From Lentilactobacillus kribbianus (GTDB lineage Bacteria > Bacillota > Bacilli > Lactobacillales > Lactobacillaceae): a stretch of DNA of 64,000 bases. Below the pieces are notes generated by a model. The model was given only the letters and a program-made list of their open reading frames with translations. It ran no database searches and was not told the DNA's origin. The stretch is taken from positions 785,539 to 849,538 of the forward strand of contig NZ_JABEQQ010000001.1 in the NCBI RefSeq assembly GCF_013184075.1, given 5' to 3'. The position numbers and the translations under genes were made by a program. Shown piece after piece: positions 18,990 to 28,825 of this stretch; positions within the stretch are counted from its first letter, which is position 1, and every line of letters begins with the position of its first letter.

Positions 18990-19180
18990 TTAAGGTTCCT
19001 CCAAGTTCATTTATTTGAAAGATGATTTTACTATTTCTACTTAAAAAAGCAAGCCTAATTAATCAATTCTTTATGATTAATCATTGCGTAATGAGTTTCT
19101 TAATTTTTGATTGCGGTCGCTATTAATTTATTACATAAGATGAGATAATATTTCTCGTTTAAAGAGAATGGAGAAAAATT

Positions 19181-19909
19181 ATGAAGAAATGGTTAATCGG
19201 GCTAAGTATTGCCATTATGTTGGGAGTAAGTCCCACAATATCAACATTTGCTAGAGCGGGTGGTGCAGTTGGCGGTGGCACGGTCAGCTTTGGTGGCTCT
19301 CACTCCACGGGTGGGGGCAGTACTAGTACTGGCAATGCTTTTTACAATCGGGGCATTTATTTTGGTCGTCCCGGTTGGGGCTATGGTCATGGCGGGATGT
19401 TTAACTGGCTCGGCGTCTTAGTGCTCATTGTCTTTTTAGGATATGGGTTACGAAGACGAACTAAGCAACAGTTAGTGGCGGATCAACAACCTCATGATGT
19501 AGGAGAATTAGGTGCCGAACTAGCCAATGAATTTGAGCCACTATTTTACGCAGTGGAAAATGCTTGGGTCAGCGGTAATAAAGCAGAGTTGAAACGATTA
19601 ATGACTCCCAAATATTTTAAGCAGCAGCAGATTATTTTAAATAATTGGCGGCAAGAAGGTAAAGTCAATAATTTAGATAACTTAGTGATTGTTAAATTGC
19701 AACGTGAGTACGTAAAAACTGATGAACTACACGTAGTAGTAACCGCGCAAGCTCGTGATTACTTTCAATATCCGGATCGAGCGGACGAGTACAACCAATA
19801 CTTGCAAGACAATGCGATGATTCAACGCTTTACTGAAGTATGGGAATTAGTGAAAGATAATAACGGCCAATACCTGGTTAATAATATTCGACAGGCTGCG
19901 AAAAAGTGA
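19181..19909 (+). CDS. Secreted/membrane protein with Tim44-like domain
   Basis: A 242-residue protein with an N-terminal signal segment (to about residue 26), a Gly/Ser-rich stretch (27-65), a membrane helix (about 73-90) and a C-terminal domain from about 105. That domain resembles the Tim44-like fold (LMTPKYFKQQQIILNNWRQEG, VVVTAQARDYFQYPDRADEY). Family proteins of this layout are conserved in lactobacilli without a known role. The terminator hairpin includes the stop codon. Confidence 0.7.
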   Translation: MKKWLIGLSIAIMLGVSPTISTFARAGGAVGGGTVSFGGSHSTGGGSTSTGNAFYNRGIYFGRPGWGYGHGGMFNWLGVLVLIVFLGYGLRRRTKQQLVADQQPHDVGELGAELANEFEPLFYAVENAWVSGNKAELKRLMTPKYFKQQQIILNNWRQEGKVNNLDNLVIVKLQREYVKTDELHVVVTAQARDYFQYPDRADEYNQYLQDNAMIQRFTEVWELVKDNNGQYLVNNIRQAAKK

Positions 19910-19944
19910 GTTAGAAATCCTAGTGATTTTTAACTCACTTTTTT
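19901..19944 (+). terminator. Terminator overlapping the end of the Tim44-like gene
   Basis: AAAAAGTGAGTTA (19901-19913) pairs with TAACTCACTTTTTT. The TGA stop is inside the 5' arm. Confidence 0.85.
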
Positions 19945-20032
19945 ACTGTCATTAGAGTTTCTTAAGGGTTAATTATTATTGCTTCTGATAGGATCGTGAG
20001 ATAATTAGGCCAACTAAATAGCAAGGTAGTAA

Positions 20033-20061
20033 TTGACTTTTGAAATTGAAGTTAGTATAGT
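20033..20061 (+). promoter_or_regulatory. Promoter of the BceAB-type operon
   Basis: TTGACT (20033-20038), 17-base spacer, TATAGT (20056-20061). Confidence 0.65.
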
Positions 20062-20110
20062 TAGCTACACAAGTAATTAACCAACGCACAAACTAAGAGG
20101 AGAATTTACT

Positions 20111-20869
20111 ATGACAAATACACCCATCATTAACGTAACTGATTTGCATAAAACGTACGGTAAAAAAGGCGAGAAACAATACGAAGCCTTAAAAGGAATC
20201 AACTTTAAAATGGAATCTGGCGAATTTGTTGGTATCATGGGAGCTTCTGGATCAGGGAAAACAACCCTGCTAAACATGCTGGCTACTTTGGATAAACCTA
20301 CTAGTGGTACCGTAGAAATTAATGGTCAAGATGTTACTAAGTTAAACGGTAATAAGATTTCTGATTTTCGTGCTCATCAAATTGGTTTCATCTTTCAAGA
20401 TTTTAATTTACTAGAAACGCTAACCGCTTATGAAAATATTGCGTTACCTTTGTCACTTCAAGGGGTTAACCGCAAGGAAATTGGTACAGCAGTGGCTCAA
20501 ATCGCCCAAACCTTATCGATTGAAGATTTACTAGATAAGTATCCTGCTGAACTATCTGGAGGACAGAAACAACGGGTGGCTGCTGCGCGAGGAATTATTG
20601 CTAAACCAGCGTTGTTATTTGGGGATGAACCTACCGGAGCATTGGATTCTAACAGTGCCCGAGAATTACTAGAATTATTAAAACGAATTAATTATGAACA
20701 ATTAATTTCAATTTTATTGGTAACGCATGACCCATTTTCTGCTAGTTACTGCGACCGCATTTTGTTCATTAAAGATGGGGTAATCGGTCAAGAAATCAAG
20801 CGCGATGGTCGAAGTCGGACCGAATTTTACCAAGAGATCTTAGAACAATTAGGCACATTTGAACAATAG
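20111..20869 (+). CDS. ABC transporter ATP-binding protein, BceA-type
   Basis: A 252-residue ATPase with Walker A GASGSGKTT, signature LSGGQKQRVAAARGI, Walker B LLFGDEPTGALDS and the switch His in LVTHDP. The next gene, 11 bases downstream, encodes the matching BceB/VraG-type permease. These transporters sense and detoxify cell-wall-active peptide antibiotics. No BceRS two-component genes are adjacent, so regulation must be distant or different. Confidence 0.9.
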   Translation: MTNTPIINVTDLHKTYGKKGEKQYEALKGINFKMESGEFVGIMGASGSGKTTLLNMLATLDKPTSGTVEINGQDVTKLNGNKISDFRAHQIGFIFQDFNLLETLTAYENIALPLSLQGVNRKEIGTAVAQIAQTLSIEDLLDKYPAELSGGQKQRVAAARGIIAKPALLFGDEPTGALDSNSARELLELLKRINYEQLISILLVTHDPFSASYCDRILFIKDGVIGQEIKRDGRSRTEFYQEILEQLGTFEQ

Positions 20870-20880
20870 GAGGAAATGAC

Positions 20881-22677
20881 ATGTTAATGAAACTTACGAT
20901 GGCTAATATTAAAAGCCATTTAAGAGATTACATTGTCTTATTGACGGGGTTAGTGATGTCTTCAGCCATTTTTTATATGTTTGCTAACCTAGCTACTAAT
21001 GAGGCATTGATTAAATCTGATTTAAACTTTAAGTTTGCTTCAGTAGTTTTCATTTTTGGTTTAATTTTGTTAGCCATTATTACGTTGGTATACGTTATGT
21101 ATGCTAATCAATTTTTACTAAATATGCGTCAACACGATTATGGTTTGTTTATGATGCTGGGAGCCAAGAAAAGTCGTGTTAGTCAACTTTTGGTTCTAGA
21201 AACGATGGTAATTGGATTAGGTGCCACCGTTATTGGCATCATTATTGGTATTTTGGCTACCGGTGGGTTATCAGGATGGTTGTTAGGTAATTTGGGCTTA
21301 ACTATTCACCATTTCAATCCGGTATATCCTAAGGCTATTTTAGTTACTTTGGCATTATTTTTAGCTTTGTTTTTTATTGCCGCAATGCTTAACTTACAAC
21401 GGATGATTAAAACTCCTGTTTTGAAGCTATTAAAACAAGCAGATACAGTTGATCGGGTAAACTTTAAACCTGTGCGTTTAGTTGTCCAAGCCATCTTGGG
21501 AATTGGATTATTGGCGGTTGGTTACTGGGCGATGGATTCTATCACTACCTTGCAATTATTATCGGTACCAATTGCTATTGTTACCATTACCATCGGTAGT
21601 TACCTGATTTTTCGGGCAGTCATTTTATTAATTCTGAACCTTATTAAGAAGACCAATTGGGCAACCAAAGGACTAAATGACTTCACGATTTCGCAAATTA
21701 TGTTTCGGGTACGAGATTACACCAAAATATTAACGATTACTTCCTTATTGTTTGCGATGGCTTTAGGTGCCATTACCGTGGGGGCGGGCTTTCGGCGTGA
21801 TATTCCACTAATTGCTAATAATACATCAGCCTATACGTTAGCGATTAATGACCCTGATGCCACTCAAACTAAACAATTGAAGCAATTAACGGATGCTAAT
21901 CAAATTACTTATCAACAAAAATTTGCTGATAATAAGGTTTACTACCTGCAATCAGAATTGCAAAAAAATCCGTTTAAGGAAGCTATTCCTAGCAATAAAC
22001 CCCAAGCAAAGGCGCATTACCGCAATGTAAGTGTTGATAAGTTAACCCAAAATCAACAATATGAATTTGCGATGCTAAGTGGTAAAAAACAAACTCTTAA
22101 AGCTCAATTTTTAAGTACGGGCGAATTTAGTCCAATTAAGGCACCAGTACAACGAGTAATCTTGGTTAAAGTGAAAAGTATTCCGGCCAATTATCAAGTC
22201 TTGAATAAATTAAATAAAAGTCAAAACAGTAAACACCCAAGTGCCATGCCAGAAATTACCTTTGGTTCCTTTAATACTTATCTATTAAGTATTAGTATTT
22301 TCGGTGGTTTGGAATTTGTGGGTTACTTCTTGGGAATCGCCTTTTTGGCAATGTTGGCTAGTTGCTTAATGTTCAAGATTTTAGCCGGCGCTACGCAAGA
22401 CCAAATTCGTTACCGGATGTTAGCTAAAATTGGAACTCGACGTTCATTATTAAAACGCAGTATCGATAGTGAGATTCTGGTATTATTTGCCTTACCAGGA
22501 GCACTGGGAATTGTGGATGTTTTATTTGGACTGAAATTATTTAAGCCGTTAATGGCTGACCCATATAATCATATTGGTTGGATTATTGCTGGCTTTGGTG
22601 TGATTTACTTAGGGTATTATTTATTAACTATTTGGTTGTATCAAATGCTGGTGTTACCAGCTAAAAACAAGCATTAA
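20881..22677 (+). CDS. ABC transporter permease, BceB-type
   Basis: A 598-residue permease with about ten membrane helices. Four are N-terminal with an FtsX-like domain (YVMYANQFLLNMRQHDYGLFMMLGAKK), and a large extracytoplasmic segment (about 310-455) precedes the last helices, which is the BceB plan. AGGAGGAAA precedes the ATG. It forms a complex with the upstream ATPase. The extracytoplasmic domain is somewhat shorter than in typical BceB (about 650 residues). Confidence 0.85.
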   Translation: MLMKLTMANIKSHLRDYIVLLTGLVMSSAIFYMFANLATNEALIKSDLNFKFASVVFIFGLILLAIITLVYVMYANQFLLNMRQHDYGLFMMLGAKKSRVSQLLVLETMVIGLGATVIGIIIGILATGGLSGWLLGNLGLTIHHFNPVYPKAILVTLALFLALFFIAAMLNLQRMIKTPVLKLLKQADTVDRVNFKPVRLVVQAILGIGLLAVGYWAMDSITTLQLLSVPIAIVTITIGSYLIFRAVILLILNLIKKTNWATKGLNDFTISQIMFRVRDYTKILTITSLLFAMALGAITVGAGFRRDIPLIANNTSAYTLAINDPDATQTKQLKQLTDANQITYQQKFADNKVYYLQSELQKNPFKEAIPSNKPQAKAHYRNVSVDKLTQNQQYEFAMLSGKKQTLKAQFLSTGEFSPIKAPVQRVILVKVKSIPANYQVLNKLNKSQNSKHPSAMPEITFGSFNTYLLSISIFGGLEFVGYFLGIAFLAMLASCLMFKILAGATQDQIRYRMLAKIGTRRSLLKRSIDSEILVLFALPGALGIVDVLFGLKLFKPLMADPYNHIGWIIAGFGVIYLGYYLLTIWLYQMLVLPAKNKH

Positions 22678-22679
22678 TA

Positions 22680-22722
22680 TAAAAAGACCTGACTTTATTA
22701 GATTAAAAAGCAGGTCTTTTTT
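22680..22722 (+). terminator. Terminator after the BceAB-type operon
   Basis: AAAAAGACCTG and CAGGTCTTTTTT arms with an A+T-rich loop. Confidence 0.85.
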
Positions 22723-22801
22723 ATTTGTGATGAATAATTCTATAAAAAAACCATAATTATTAGATTTATTTTCTAATAATTATGGAATAATTAGTACTGG
22801 T

Positions 22802-23860
22802 TTATCTAGGCCAAGCTAACCAAGCAGAATAGATAATTGCCACGATTAAAAAGGCTATGTGCCATTTTTTATACTTTAAGAAAATAGCAACGTATTCACG
22901 AATTAGAGCATCGGGAACGAAGAACCAAGAAGTCTTAGCACCAATGCCATCAGCATTTAACCCAACCTCTCGAGCCATTCTAGCAGCTCGGTAGGTGTGA
23001 TAATTATTGGTTACAAAGATCACGTTATGTGAACCAGGTCGCTGTTCAATAATTTCCTTAGAATTACGCATATTTTGATAGGTGTTTAAGGATTTGACTT
23101 CAGCAATACCGTATTGGCTGGGCATGCCGTGTGCCACAGCGTAGTCTAACATGGCTTGACCCTCAGGAACGGTTTCGTCACGACCCTGGCCACCGGAAAA
23201 GATAATAGTGGCCGCCTTACCGGTTTGTTGAATTTGTTGAAAATGAAAAGTCATGGCGCGTTGAATTCGAGCAGCGAGCAGGGGTGTCACTTGATCACCA
23301 TGCATCAAACCAGCACCTAAAACAATAATATAGTCTTGATCAAAGGTGGGCTTATTGAATTGATAAAGTAGGGCAACGGTTAAGAAATTATAGCCCCAAC
23401 CTAAAACATAGAGTAAGCATAATCGCCATAGATAAATTCCAAAAAGATAAAGAGCATGCGGTAAAATTGGCTGTAAAATATTATTGATAAATGGTATTAA
23501 AATAATGGCAATTCCAATAATTAAAGTCAGTGTATTAGCTAATGTATGACTTTCTCGTCGCCACATTAAAATACCATTCCAAATCCAAAAGAAGGCTTGC
23601 AGCCCAAAGAAAATCAGGATAACTCCGAGGATTAGAAAGAAAATGCCGATACTACCGTAAATTAAGACGGAATTATGAGTGCCGATGATAGTAATGGCCA
23701 GACAAAATAGTAAAGAATAAAAAAACAAATTAAACCAAATGCCATCGACTAATTTGACCTTATTATGGCGATAGCGCAGATAAAATATCAAAAATGAACA
23801 AATGGGAATTACCCAGAATAGGTATAAGTAGGGAGAAAAATAATACATCTGATTATCCAT
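22802..23860 (-). CDS. YdcF/SanA-family (DUF218) membrane protein
   Basis: A 352-residue protein with several N-terminal membrane helices (about residues 8-165), a DUF218 domain (YIIVLGAGLMHGDQVTPLLAARI, FSGGQGRDE, VTNNYHTYRAARMA) and a C-terminal hydrophobic segment. DUF218 proteins are linked to envelope functions such as polyprenyl-phosphate handling and vancomycin resistance. The second in-frame ATG (23860) is preferred because GGAGG directly abuts the first. Confidence 0.85.
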   Translation of the reverse strand: MDNQMYYFSPYLYLFWVIPICSFLIFYLRYRHNKVKLVDGIWFNLFFYSLLFCLAITIIGTHNSVLIYGSIGIFFLILGVILIFFGLQAFFWIWNGILMWRRESHTLANTLTLIIGIAIILIPFINNILQPILPHALYLFGIYLWRLCLLYVLGWGYNFLTVALLYQFNKPTFDQDYIIVLGAGLMHGDQVTPLLAARIQRAMTFHFQQIQQTGKAATIIFSGGQGRDETVPEGQAMLDYAVAHGMPSQYGIAEVKSLNTYQNMRNSKEIIEQRPGSHNVIFVTNNYHTYRAARMAREVGLNADGIGAKTSWFFVPDALIREYVAIFLKYKKWHIAFLIVAIIYSAWLAWPR

Positions 23861-24006
23861 CTTCATCCTCCATCCATATTAAAAAAATTATGAACATATT
23901 AAGTAAATTGTAGCATATCTCAATAAAAGTACCTAAAAAGCGACTTCAGTTAGTCGTTGTGGTTATTATTTGGTAAAATTAATATGGTAGAGAGGAGTTT
24001 TAGTTC

Positions 24007-25344
24007 ATGCAGAGAAGTGTAAAAACGCATCGATTTTCATTGGTGCAGGGGCTGACCTTGGGTTTTACTGGCGTTATTTTGTTAGGAACAGCCTTATTAT
24101 TATTGCCTATTGCTGCTCATGGGCACACCAGTTTAATTCACGCGCTATTTACCGCAACTTCGGCAACCTGCGTGACTGGACTGACTGTAGTCAACACCGC
24201 TGCTCATTGGACCCTGTTTGGCAAGATTGTTATTTTAGGGTTGATTGAAGTCGGTGGCTTGGGCTTTATGACCTTTGTAGTATTGTTGTTTGCTTCTACT
24301 AAACGTCATATTGATTTAACAACCCAATTAATGGCGCAACAGTCATTAAACTTAGAAAGTCTTTCACAAATTACGTTAATTCGGTGGATTGTGGCGGTAT
24401 CATTTGGGGTTCAATTAACCGGTGCGGCCTTTTTATCATTTGATTTTATTCCGCGCTATGGTTTGATTAGAGGCCTTTGGTACAGCTTTTTTCATGCGAT
24501 TTCGGCTTTTTGTAACGCCGGCTTTGATTTATTTGGTAATAGTTTAGAAGGCTTTCAAACTGATCCATACGTGTTGATTATCATGATGCTGTTAATTATT
24601 AGTGGCTCTTTTGGTTTTTTGGTGCTCTCAGATCTGTTAGCTTACCATCGGCGTCACCGTTTAACGTTACATACTAAATTAGCATTAACCACATCGGGAT
24701 TTTTGTTGTTATTAAGTACCGTTGTGTATTTTTTAACTGAGCAAAATGTGGCACAACTTTCCCATTTAACCCCTTATCAACGTTTTATTAACACTTTATT
24801 TTTAGCAGTTACACCTAGAACGGCGGGCTTTGATACAATTTCTTATGCCCATATTTCTATGGCGGGGATTGTATTTACCATGGTATTAATGTTTATCGGG
24901 GGTACACCGGGGTCAACAGCTGGTGGAATTAAAACCACCACGATGGGCGTGTTATTGATTAAGGGGATGGCCACACTTCGTGGTAAGGCTGATGCGACCT
25001 TTGCTCATCGGCGTTTTACCAATCAAAATATTGCCCATGCAATGACTTTATTTTTCATTTCCTTAGTGATGGTAATGGTAGCCGTTATGATTATGGCGGC
25101 TACGGAAGTAGTTCCGAAAAACGAGGGATTAGAATATATAATGTTTGAAGTGTTAACTGCATTTGGGACTACCGGGGCAACGTTAGGACTGACTCCGCAT
25201 CTGACCGTTGTGGGTCAATTAATTATTATTTTTATGATGTTTGTCGGCCGGGTCGGAATTTTTACGGTGATGTATTCAATTTTAAATTCCAATCATCCAG
25301 ACGATGGTTATCGTTATCCAGAGGAGAGTGTCTTAATTGGCTAA
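24007..25344 (+). CDS. ktrB: Ktr/Trk potassium uptake membrane subunit
   Basis: A 445-residue ion channel-like transporter with the four pore repeats of the TrkH/KtrB family, visible as ATCVTGLTVV, CNAGFDLFGN, TPRTAGFDT and FGTTGATLGL, plus GGTPGSTAGGIKTTT. It imports potassium, usually with sodium or by channel flux. AGAGGAG precedes the ATG. It overlaps the start of ktrA by 8 bases, so the two are co-translated. Confidence 0.93.
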   Translation: MQRSVKTHRFSLVQGLTLGFTGVILLGTALLLLPIAAHGHTSLIHALFTATSATCVTGLTVVNTAAHWTLFGKIVILGLIEVGGLGFMTFVVLLFASTKRHIDLTTQLMAQQSLNLESLSQITLIRWIVAVSFGVQLTGAAFLSFDFIPRYGLIRGLWYSFFHAISAFCNAGFDLFGNSLEGFQTDPYVLIIMMLLIISGSFGFLVLSDLLAYHRRHRLTLHTKLALTTSGFLLLLSTVVYFLTEQNVAQLSHLTPYQRFINTLFLAVTPRTAGFDTISYAHISMAGIVFTMVLMFIGGTPGSTAGGIKTTTMGVLLIKGMATLRGKADATFAHRRFTNQNIAHAMTLFFISLVMVMVAVMIMAATEVVPKNEGLEYIMFEVLTAFGTTGATLGLTPHLTVVGQLIIIFMMFVGRVGIFTVMYSILNSNHPDDGYRYPEESVLIG

Positions 25345-26014
25345 AAAAGAAACCAAAAATTATGCTGTCATTGGCTTGGGTCTGTTTGGCGGAAGTATTT
25401 GTAAAGCGCTAGCGGAAAAAGGGCAAGAAGTATTAGCAATTGATATCAATGAGAACCAGGTTAATAAATTCGCCCCCATCGTTACTCAAGCCGTGATTGC
25501 AGATGCGACTGACGAGGATGCTATGCGCAATTTGGCATTGGGCAAGTTTGACCATGTTTTTATTTGTATTGGACAAAATATGCAAGCCAGTACGATGGCT
25601 ACCTTAATAATGAAAGAATTAGGGGCAAAAGATGTGATTTGTCGAGCAGAGTCGCCATTACATGCTAAAGTGCTGAAAAAAGTAGGTAGTGATCAAGTTA
25701 TTCAACCAGAAGTTGATATGGGTTATCGGGTAGTTGAGAGAGTTTTAGAACCAAATATTTTGCATTATTTGATGCTTAATAAGAATGTTTCCCTGTCTGA
25801 TGTCCGAGTAGAAAACCAAACGATGGTGGGAAAATCATTACGAGAATTAAGCTTAGCAGAACGATATCGAATTACCGTTATCGCAGTTACACATCAGAAT
25901 GAAGTGATGGTTTCTCCTAGTCCCGATTTTGTTTTGGCCTATGATGATCGGTTGACCGTTATTGGTCAAGCGACAGCAGTGGATGAATTTAATCAAGAAG
26001 CTAGCGCTAATTAA
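25337..26014 (+). CDS. ktrA: Ktr/Trk potassium uptake regulatory subunit
   Basis: A 225-residue RCK protein with an N-terminal Rossmann NAD/ATP-binding motif (GLGLFGGSIC) and a C-terminal TrkA-C domain. It forms the cytoplasmic gating ring of KtrB. It starts at TTG, read from GAGGAGAG inside the end of ktrB. Confidence 0.92.
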   Translation: MAKKETKNYAVIGLGLFGGSICKALAEKGQEVLAIDINENQVNKFAPIVTQAVIADATDEDAMRNLALGKFDHVFICIGQNMQASTMATLIMKELGAKDVICRAESPLHAKVLKKVGSDQVIQPEVDMGYRVVERVLEPNILHYLMLNKNVSLSDVRVENQTMVGKSLRELSLAERYRITVIAVTHQNEVMVSPSPDFVLAYDDRLTVIGQATAVDEFNQEASAN

Positions 26015-26142
26015 TGCCATCACAATCATGTTTAGGCGGTTAATTATTACAATTGTATAAAAATAAGACCGTTTGCAGTCAATAACTGCAATTACTATGG
26101 TAGAATCAAAAAATAATTATTATTTGTTAGGGGATTTTTTTA

Positions 26143-28098
26143 ATGAGTCAGTCGTCGGGAGAGAATAAAGCAATGAACCGAACACAGTGGCAATCACAAC
26201 AATATCAAAAGAAAATTGGCAAAAGACGTTACATTACCGGAATTGATGGGTTAAGAACCCTTGCGGTGATTGGGGTAATTGTATTTCATTTATCTCCATC
26301 ATTCTTACCAGGGGGATTTTTAGGGGTACCGATTTTCCTAGTTTTGGCTGGTTACTTAGTAACTTATTTCATGTTGTTAGATTGGGAAAAGTCAAAGTCA
26401 TTACATACTGGTTCGTTTTTAAAACGACGAATTCTACGATTGTATCCAACTTTAATCACGGTGCTAGTGGGGACCACCGCGTATATTACGTTATTTAATC
26501 GTTCCTTATTAACCAATATTCGTGCCACGATCGCAACTAACCTGACCTTTGTTTATAACTGGTTTGAAATTGGTCATGGTCAATCTTACTTTGACCGGGC
26601 GATGGGGGAATCGCCATTCACTCATTTATGGACACTATCTTTAGAGGGTCAGTTTTATATTTTATGGCCATTTGTGATTTTATTGCTATTAAAATTAACT
26701 AAAAAACGTTGGCAATCAGCTATTATTTTATTTATTGGAGCCATTTTATCAGCAGTAGAAATGGCAGTGTTGTATAACCCAGCAACTGTTAACCGAGTTT
26801 ATTACGGGACTGATACTCGGGCCTTTGCATTGCTATTAGGAGCTTCTTTAGCATTCATTTGGCCAATTCATCGGTTACCCGATAATATTAATCGCAGTAA
26901 TAAATTTGCCTTAGATTTGGTAGGATTGGCTGCAATGGCCATGATGGTTTACATGTATGTCACTACTTCAGGCTCTGATGCTTGGGCTTATCATGGTGGG
27001 ATGCTTTTATTCTCAGCCATTGCTACGGTTTTCATTGCCGTCTTAGTTCATCCCGGTAGTCATTGGAACCAATGGATGACCAATCCGGTCTTTACTTATA
27101 TTGGTAAGCGCAGTTATGGCATTTACGTTTACCAATTTCCAGTTATGGTCTTTTATGAAAATGCAGTTACTAGTATTGGTAATCATCCGGTTATTAATGC
27201 CTTGATTGAAGTGGCTATTATTTTAGCGATTAGTGAATTAAGTTATCGCTATATTGAAAAACCATTAAATCATTTGGATTGGCAAAAGGTCAAAGAAGGT
27301 TTCAAACAACCACAATTATCACGAATCATTCCAGCAATGGTGATGATGGTGATGATTGGTATTACTGCCTTTGGGATGGTCAAACAACCAGCTCATCCAC
27401 AAGAATCGGCATTAAAGCATACAATTACTAAGCGTAGTGCGGAAGCCAAAAAGAAGAACCAAGAAGCTATTAAGCTACAAAAGAAGCAAAAAGCACAAAA
27501 AGCTGAATTTGAGAAAAACAAAAAGTTGCAAGCAGAAGCTATTAAGAATTTAAGCAAGAAACAAAAAGCTACTATGCAAACCTATGGTGTTAGTGCAGCT
27601 AACATGGTAACGTTACAACATACACCATTATCTTCAATCGGAGATTCTGTTATGTTAGATGTTTCTGGTGGATTACAACAATTGTTCCCAGGTGCCGTAG
27701 TTGACGGTAAAGTGGGTCGACAAGCGGTTGAAGTTTTACCAGTAATTAATCAAATGAAGAGCAGTGGTCATTTAAGTGACAACGTCTTCTTAAATATCGG
27801 AACGAACGGAACGGTTGAAACTGATCAACTGGACGATATCATGAAGGCCATTGGTTCTAAGCGCCAAGTATACTGGACTACGGCTTACGTACCTAATCGG
27901 AGTTGGCAAAATCAAGTTAACGATACGTTAGCTGCTGGAGCCAAAAAATACAAGAATTTGCACATTATTGATTGGTACAGCTTAGCCAAGAATCATCCAG
28001 GCTGGTTCACTAGTGATGGTATTCATCCTAATAATACTGGGGTGGAACACTTCGCCGGTTTGGTTGCAAATAGTATTGCTAAAGATCAACAAGAATAA
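26143..28098 (+). CDS. oatA: Peptidoglycan O-acetyltransferase-like protein (acyltransferase 3 + SGNH)
   Basis: A 651-residue membrane protein. Residues about 30-400 are an acyltransferase-3 domain with about ten helices (GIDGLRTLAVIGVIVFH, YFDRAMGESPFTHLWTLSLEGQFYILWP). A Lys/Ala/Gln-rich helical linker (about 425-480) follows. The C-terminal SGNH hydrolase-like domain has the GDS serine Ser502 and the Asp625-x-x-His628 pair (DGIHPN). OatA O-acetylates MurNAc outside the cell and confers lysozyme resistance; lactobacilli can also have related OatB or WTA acylating enzymes. Confidence 0.85.
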   Translation: MSQSSGENKAMNRTQWQSQQYQKKIGKRRYITGIDGLRTLAVIGVIVFHLSPSFLPGGFLGVPIFLVLAGYLVTYFMLLDWEKSKSLHTGSFLKRRILRLYPTLITVLVGTTAYITLFNRSLLTNIRATIATNLTFVYNWFEIGHGQSYFDRAMGESPFTHLWTLSLEGQFYILWPFVILLLLKLTKKRWQSAIILFIGAILSAVEMAVLYNPATVNRVYYGTDTRAFALLLGASLAFIWPIHRLPDNINRSNKFALDLVGLAAMAMMVYMYVTTSGSDAWAYHGGMLLFSAIATVFIAVLVHPGSHWNQWMTNPVFTYIGKRSYGIYVYQFPVMVFYENAVTSIGNHPVINALIEVAIILAISELSYRYIEKPLNHLDWQKVKEGFKQPQLSRIIPAMVMMVMIGITAFGMVKQPAHPQESALKHTITKRSAEAKKKNQEAIKLQKKQKAQKAEFEKNKKLQAEAIKNLSKKQKATMQTYGVSAANMVTLQHTPLSSIGDSVMLDVSGGLQQLFPGAVVDGKVGRQAVEVLPVINQMKSSGHLSDNVFLNIGTNGTVETDQLDDIMKAIGSKRQVYWTTAYVPNRSWQNQVNDTLAAGAKKYKNLHIIDWYSLAKNHPGWFTSDGIHPNNTGVEHFAGLVANSIAKDQQE

Positions 28099-28103
28099 TT
28101 CAG

Positions 28104-28135
28104 AAGTCCTCGTTAGTAACGGGGACTTTTTTATT
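28104..28135 (+). terminator. Terminator after oatA
   Basis: AAGTCCTCG and CGGGGACTT arms followed by a T run. Confidence 0.85.
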
Positions 28136-28155
28136 AAGATAATATTCACCAATTT

Positions 28156-28192
28156 AAAAGAGATTAGTCTAATTTAGACTAATCTCTTTTTT
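28156..28192. terminator. Bidirectional terminator between oatA and the DsrE-like gene
   Basis: A near-perfect 15-16 bp inverted repeat (AAAAGAGATTAGTCTA with its complement) with A and T runs on either side. Confidence 0.9.
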
Positions 28193-28197
28193 GGAAG

Positions 28198-28515
28198 TTA
28201 CGGTTTAATATAGCGATAGCCAGAATTTTGTAACTTGGCCAAGTCAATGATGCCATTAGGCACCACAACCACTTGGTCTGGTAGTTGGTTATCGGTGACA
28301 TCGTGGGACTGCATGGCATTATGACAGGCATGAAAAGTAATTCTACCATGGTATTTAGTAATAAACTGTTTTACGTCATCAGTAAGGTATCCAGTAATTG
28401 CCGGTCCGTTTACTACCACAACAATTCTCGTCAAAATGTGATCGACAGTATTTTCAATATTGCTCATCGCAATGGGCCAATTAGCTAAATCATCAATATG
28501 AAAAACAATCTCCAT
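28198..28515 (-). CDS. DsrE/DsrF-like small protein
   Basis: A 105-residue cytoplasmic protein. Its pattern (IVVVVNGPAITGYL, ITFHACHNAMQSHDV, VVVVPNGIIDLAKLQNSGYRYIKP) matches the DsrE-like family of sulfur-relay-type proteins. One Cys (HACHNA) lies where DsrE relatives carry the active Cys. The physiological role is unknown; it is monocistronic and convergent with oatA. Confidence 0.75.
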   Translation of the reverse strand: MEIVFHIDDLANWPIAMSNIENTVDHILTRIVVVVNGPAITGYLTDDVKQFITKYHGRITFHACHNAMQSHDVTDNQLPDQVVVVPNGIIDLAKLQNSGYRYIKP

Positions 28516-28671
28516 AACGTTATCCCCGCTTCTTTAATTTGAATCTATTTTAACATTGTTATTCGTGATTATAAATTTTTTTATGGAACTTATTATTTTG
28601 TCAATTAACAAAAATTTTTGAAATGTTGGTAATGGTTACATTTTTTGAAAAATAGAATGATTGCTTGTTAA

Positions 28672-28700
28672 TTGTTATTACATTCGTTAATTGGTATAGT
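28672..28700 (+). promoter_or_regulatory. Promoter of the PTS gene with an overlapping NagR-like site
   Basis: TTGTTA (28672-28677), 17-base spacer, TATAGT (28695-28700). The -10 is embedded in AATTGGTATAGT (28689-28700), which resembles the GntR-family NagR/YvoA operator core ATTGGTATAGA. The rest of the 310-base gap (28516-28825) holds two TTTTCATG copies (28737-28744 and 28764-28771) and nothing else I can name. Confidence 0.5.
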
Positions 28701-28825
28701 CCTGAAAAATCACTAAAAGGGTAGCTTTTGACCGTTTTTCATGATATAACATTTACATTGGTATTTTCATGAATAGTAATAAATATGAAACTTTTATTTT
28801 TCATTCTTAGGAGGAAGAAAAACTG

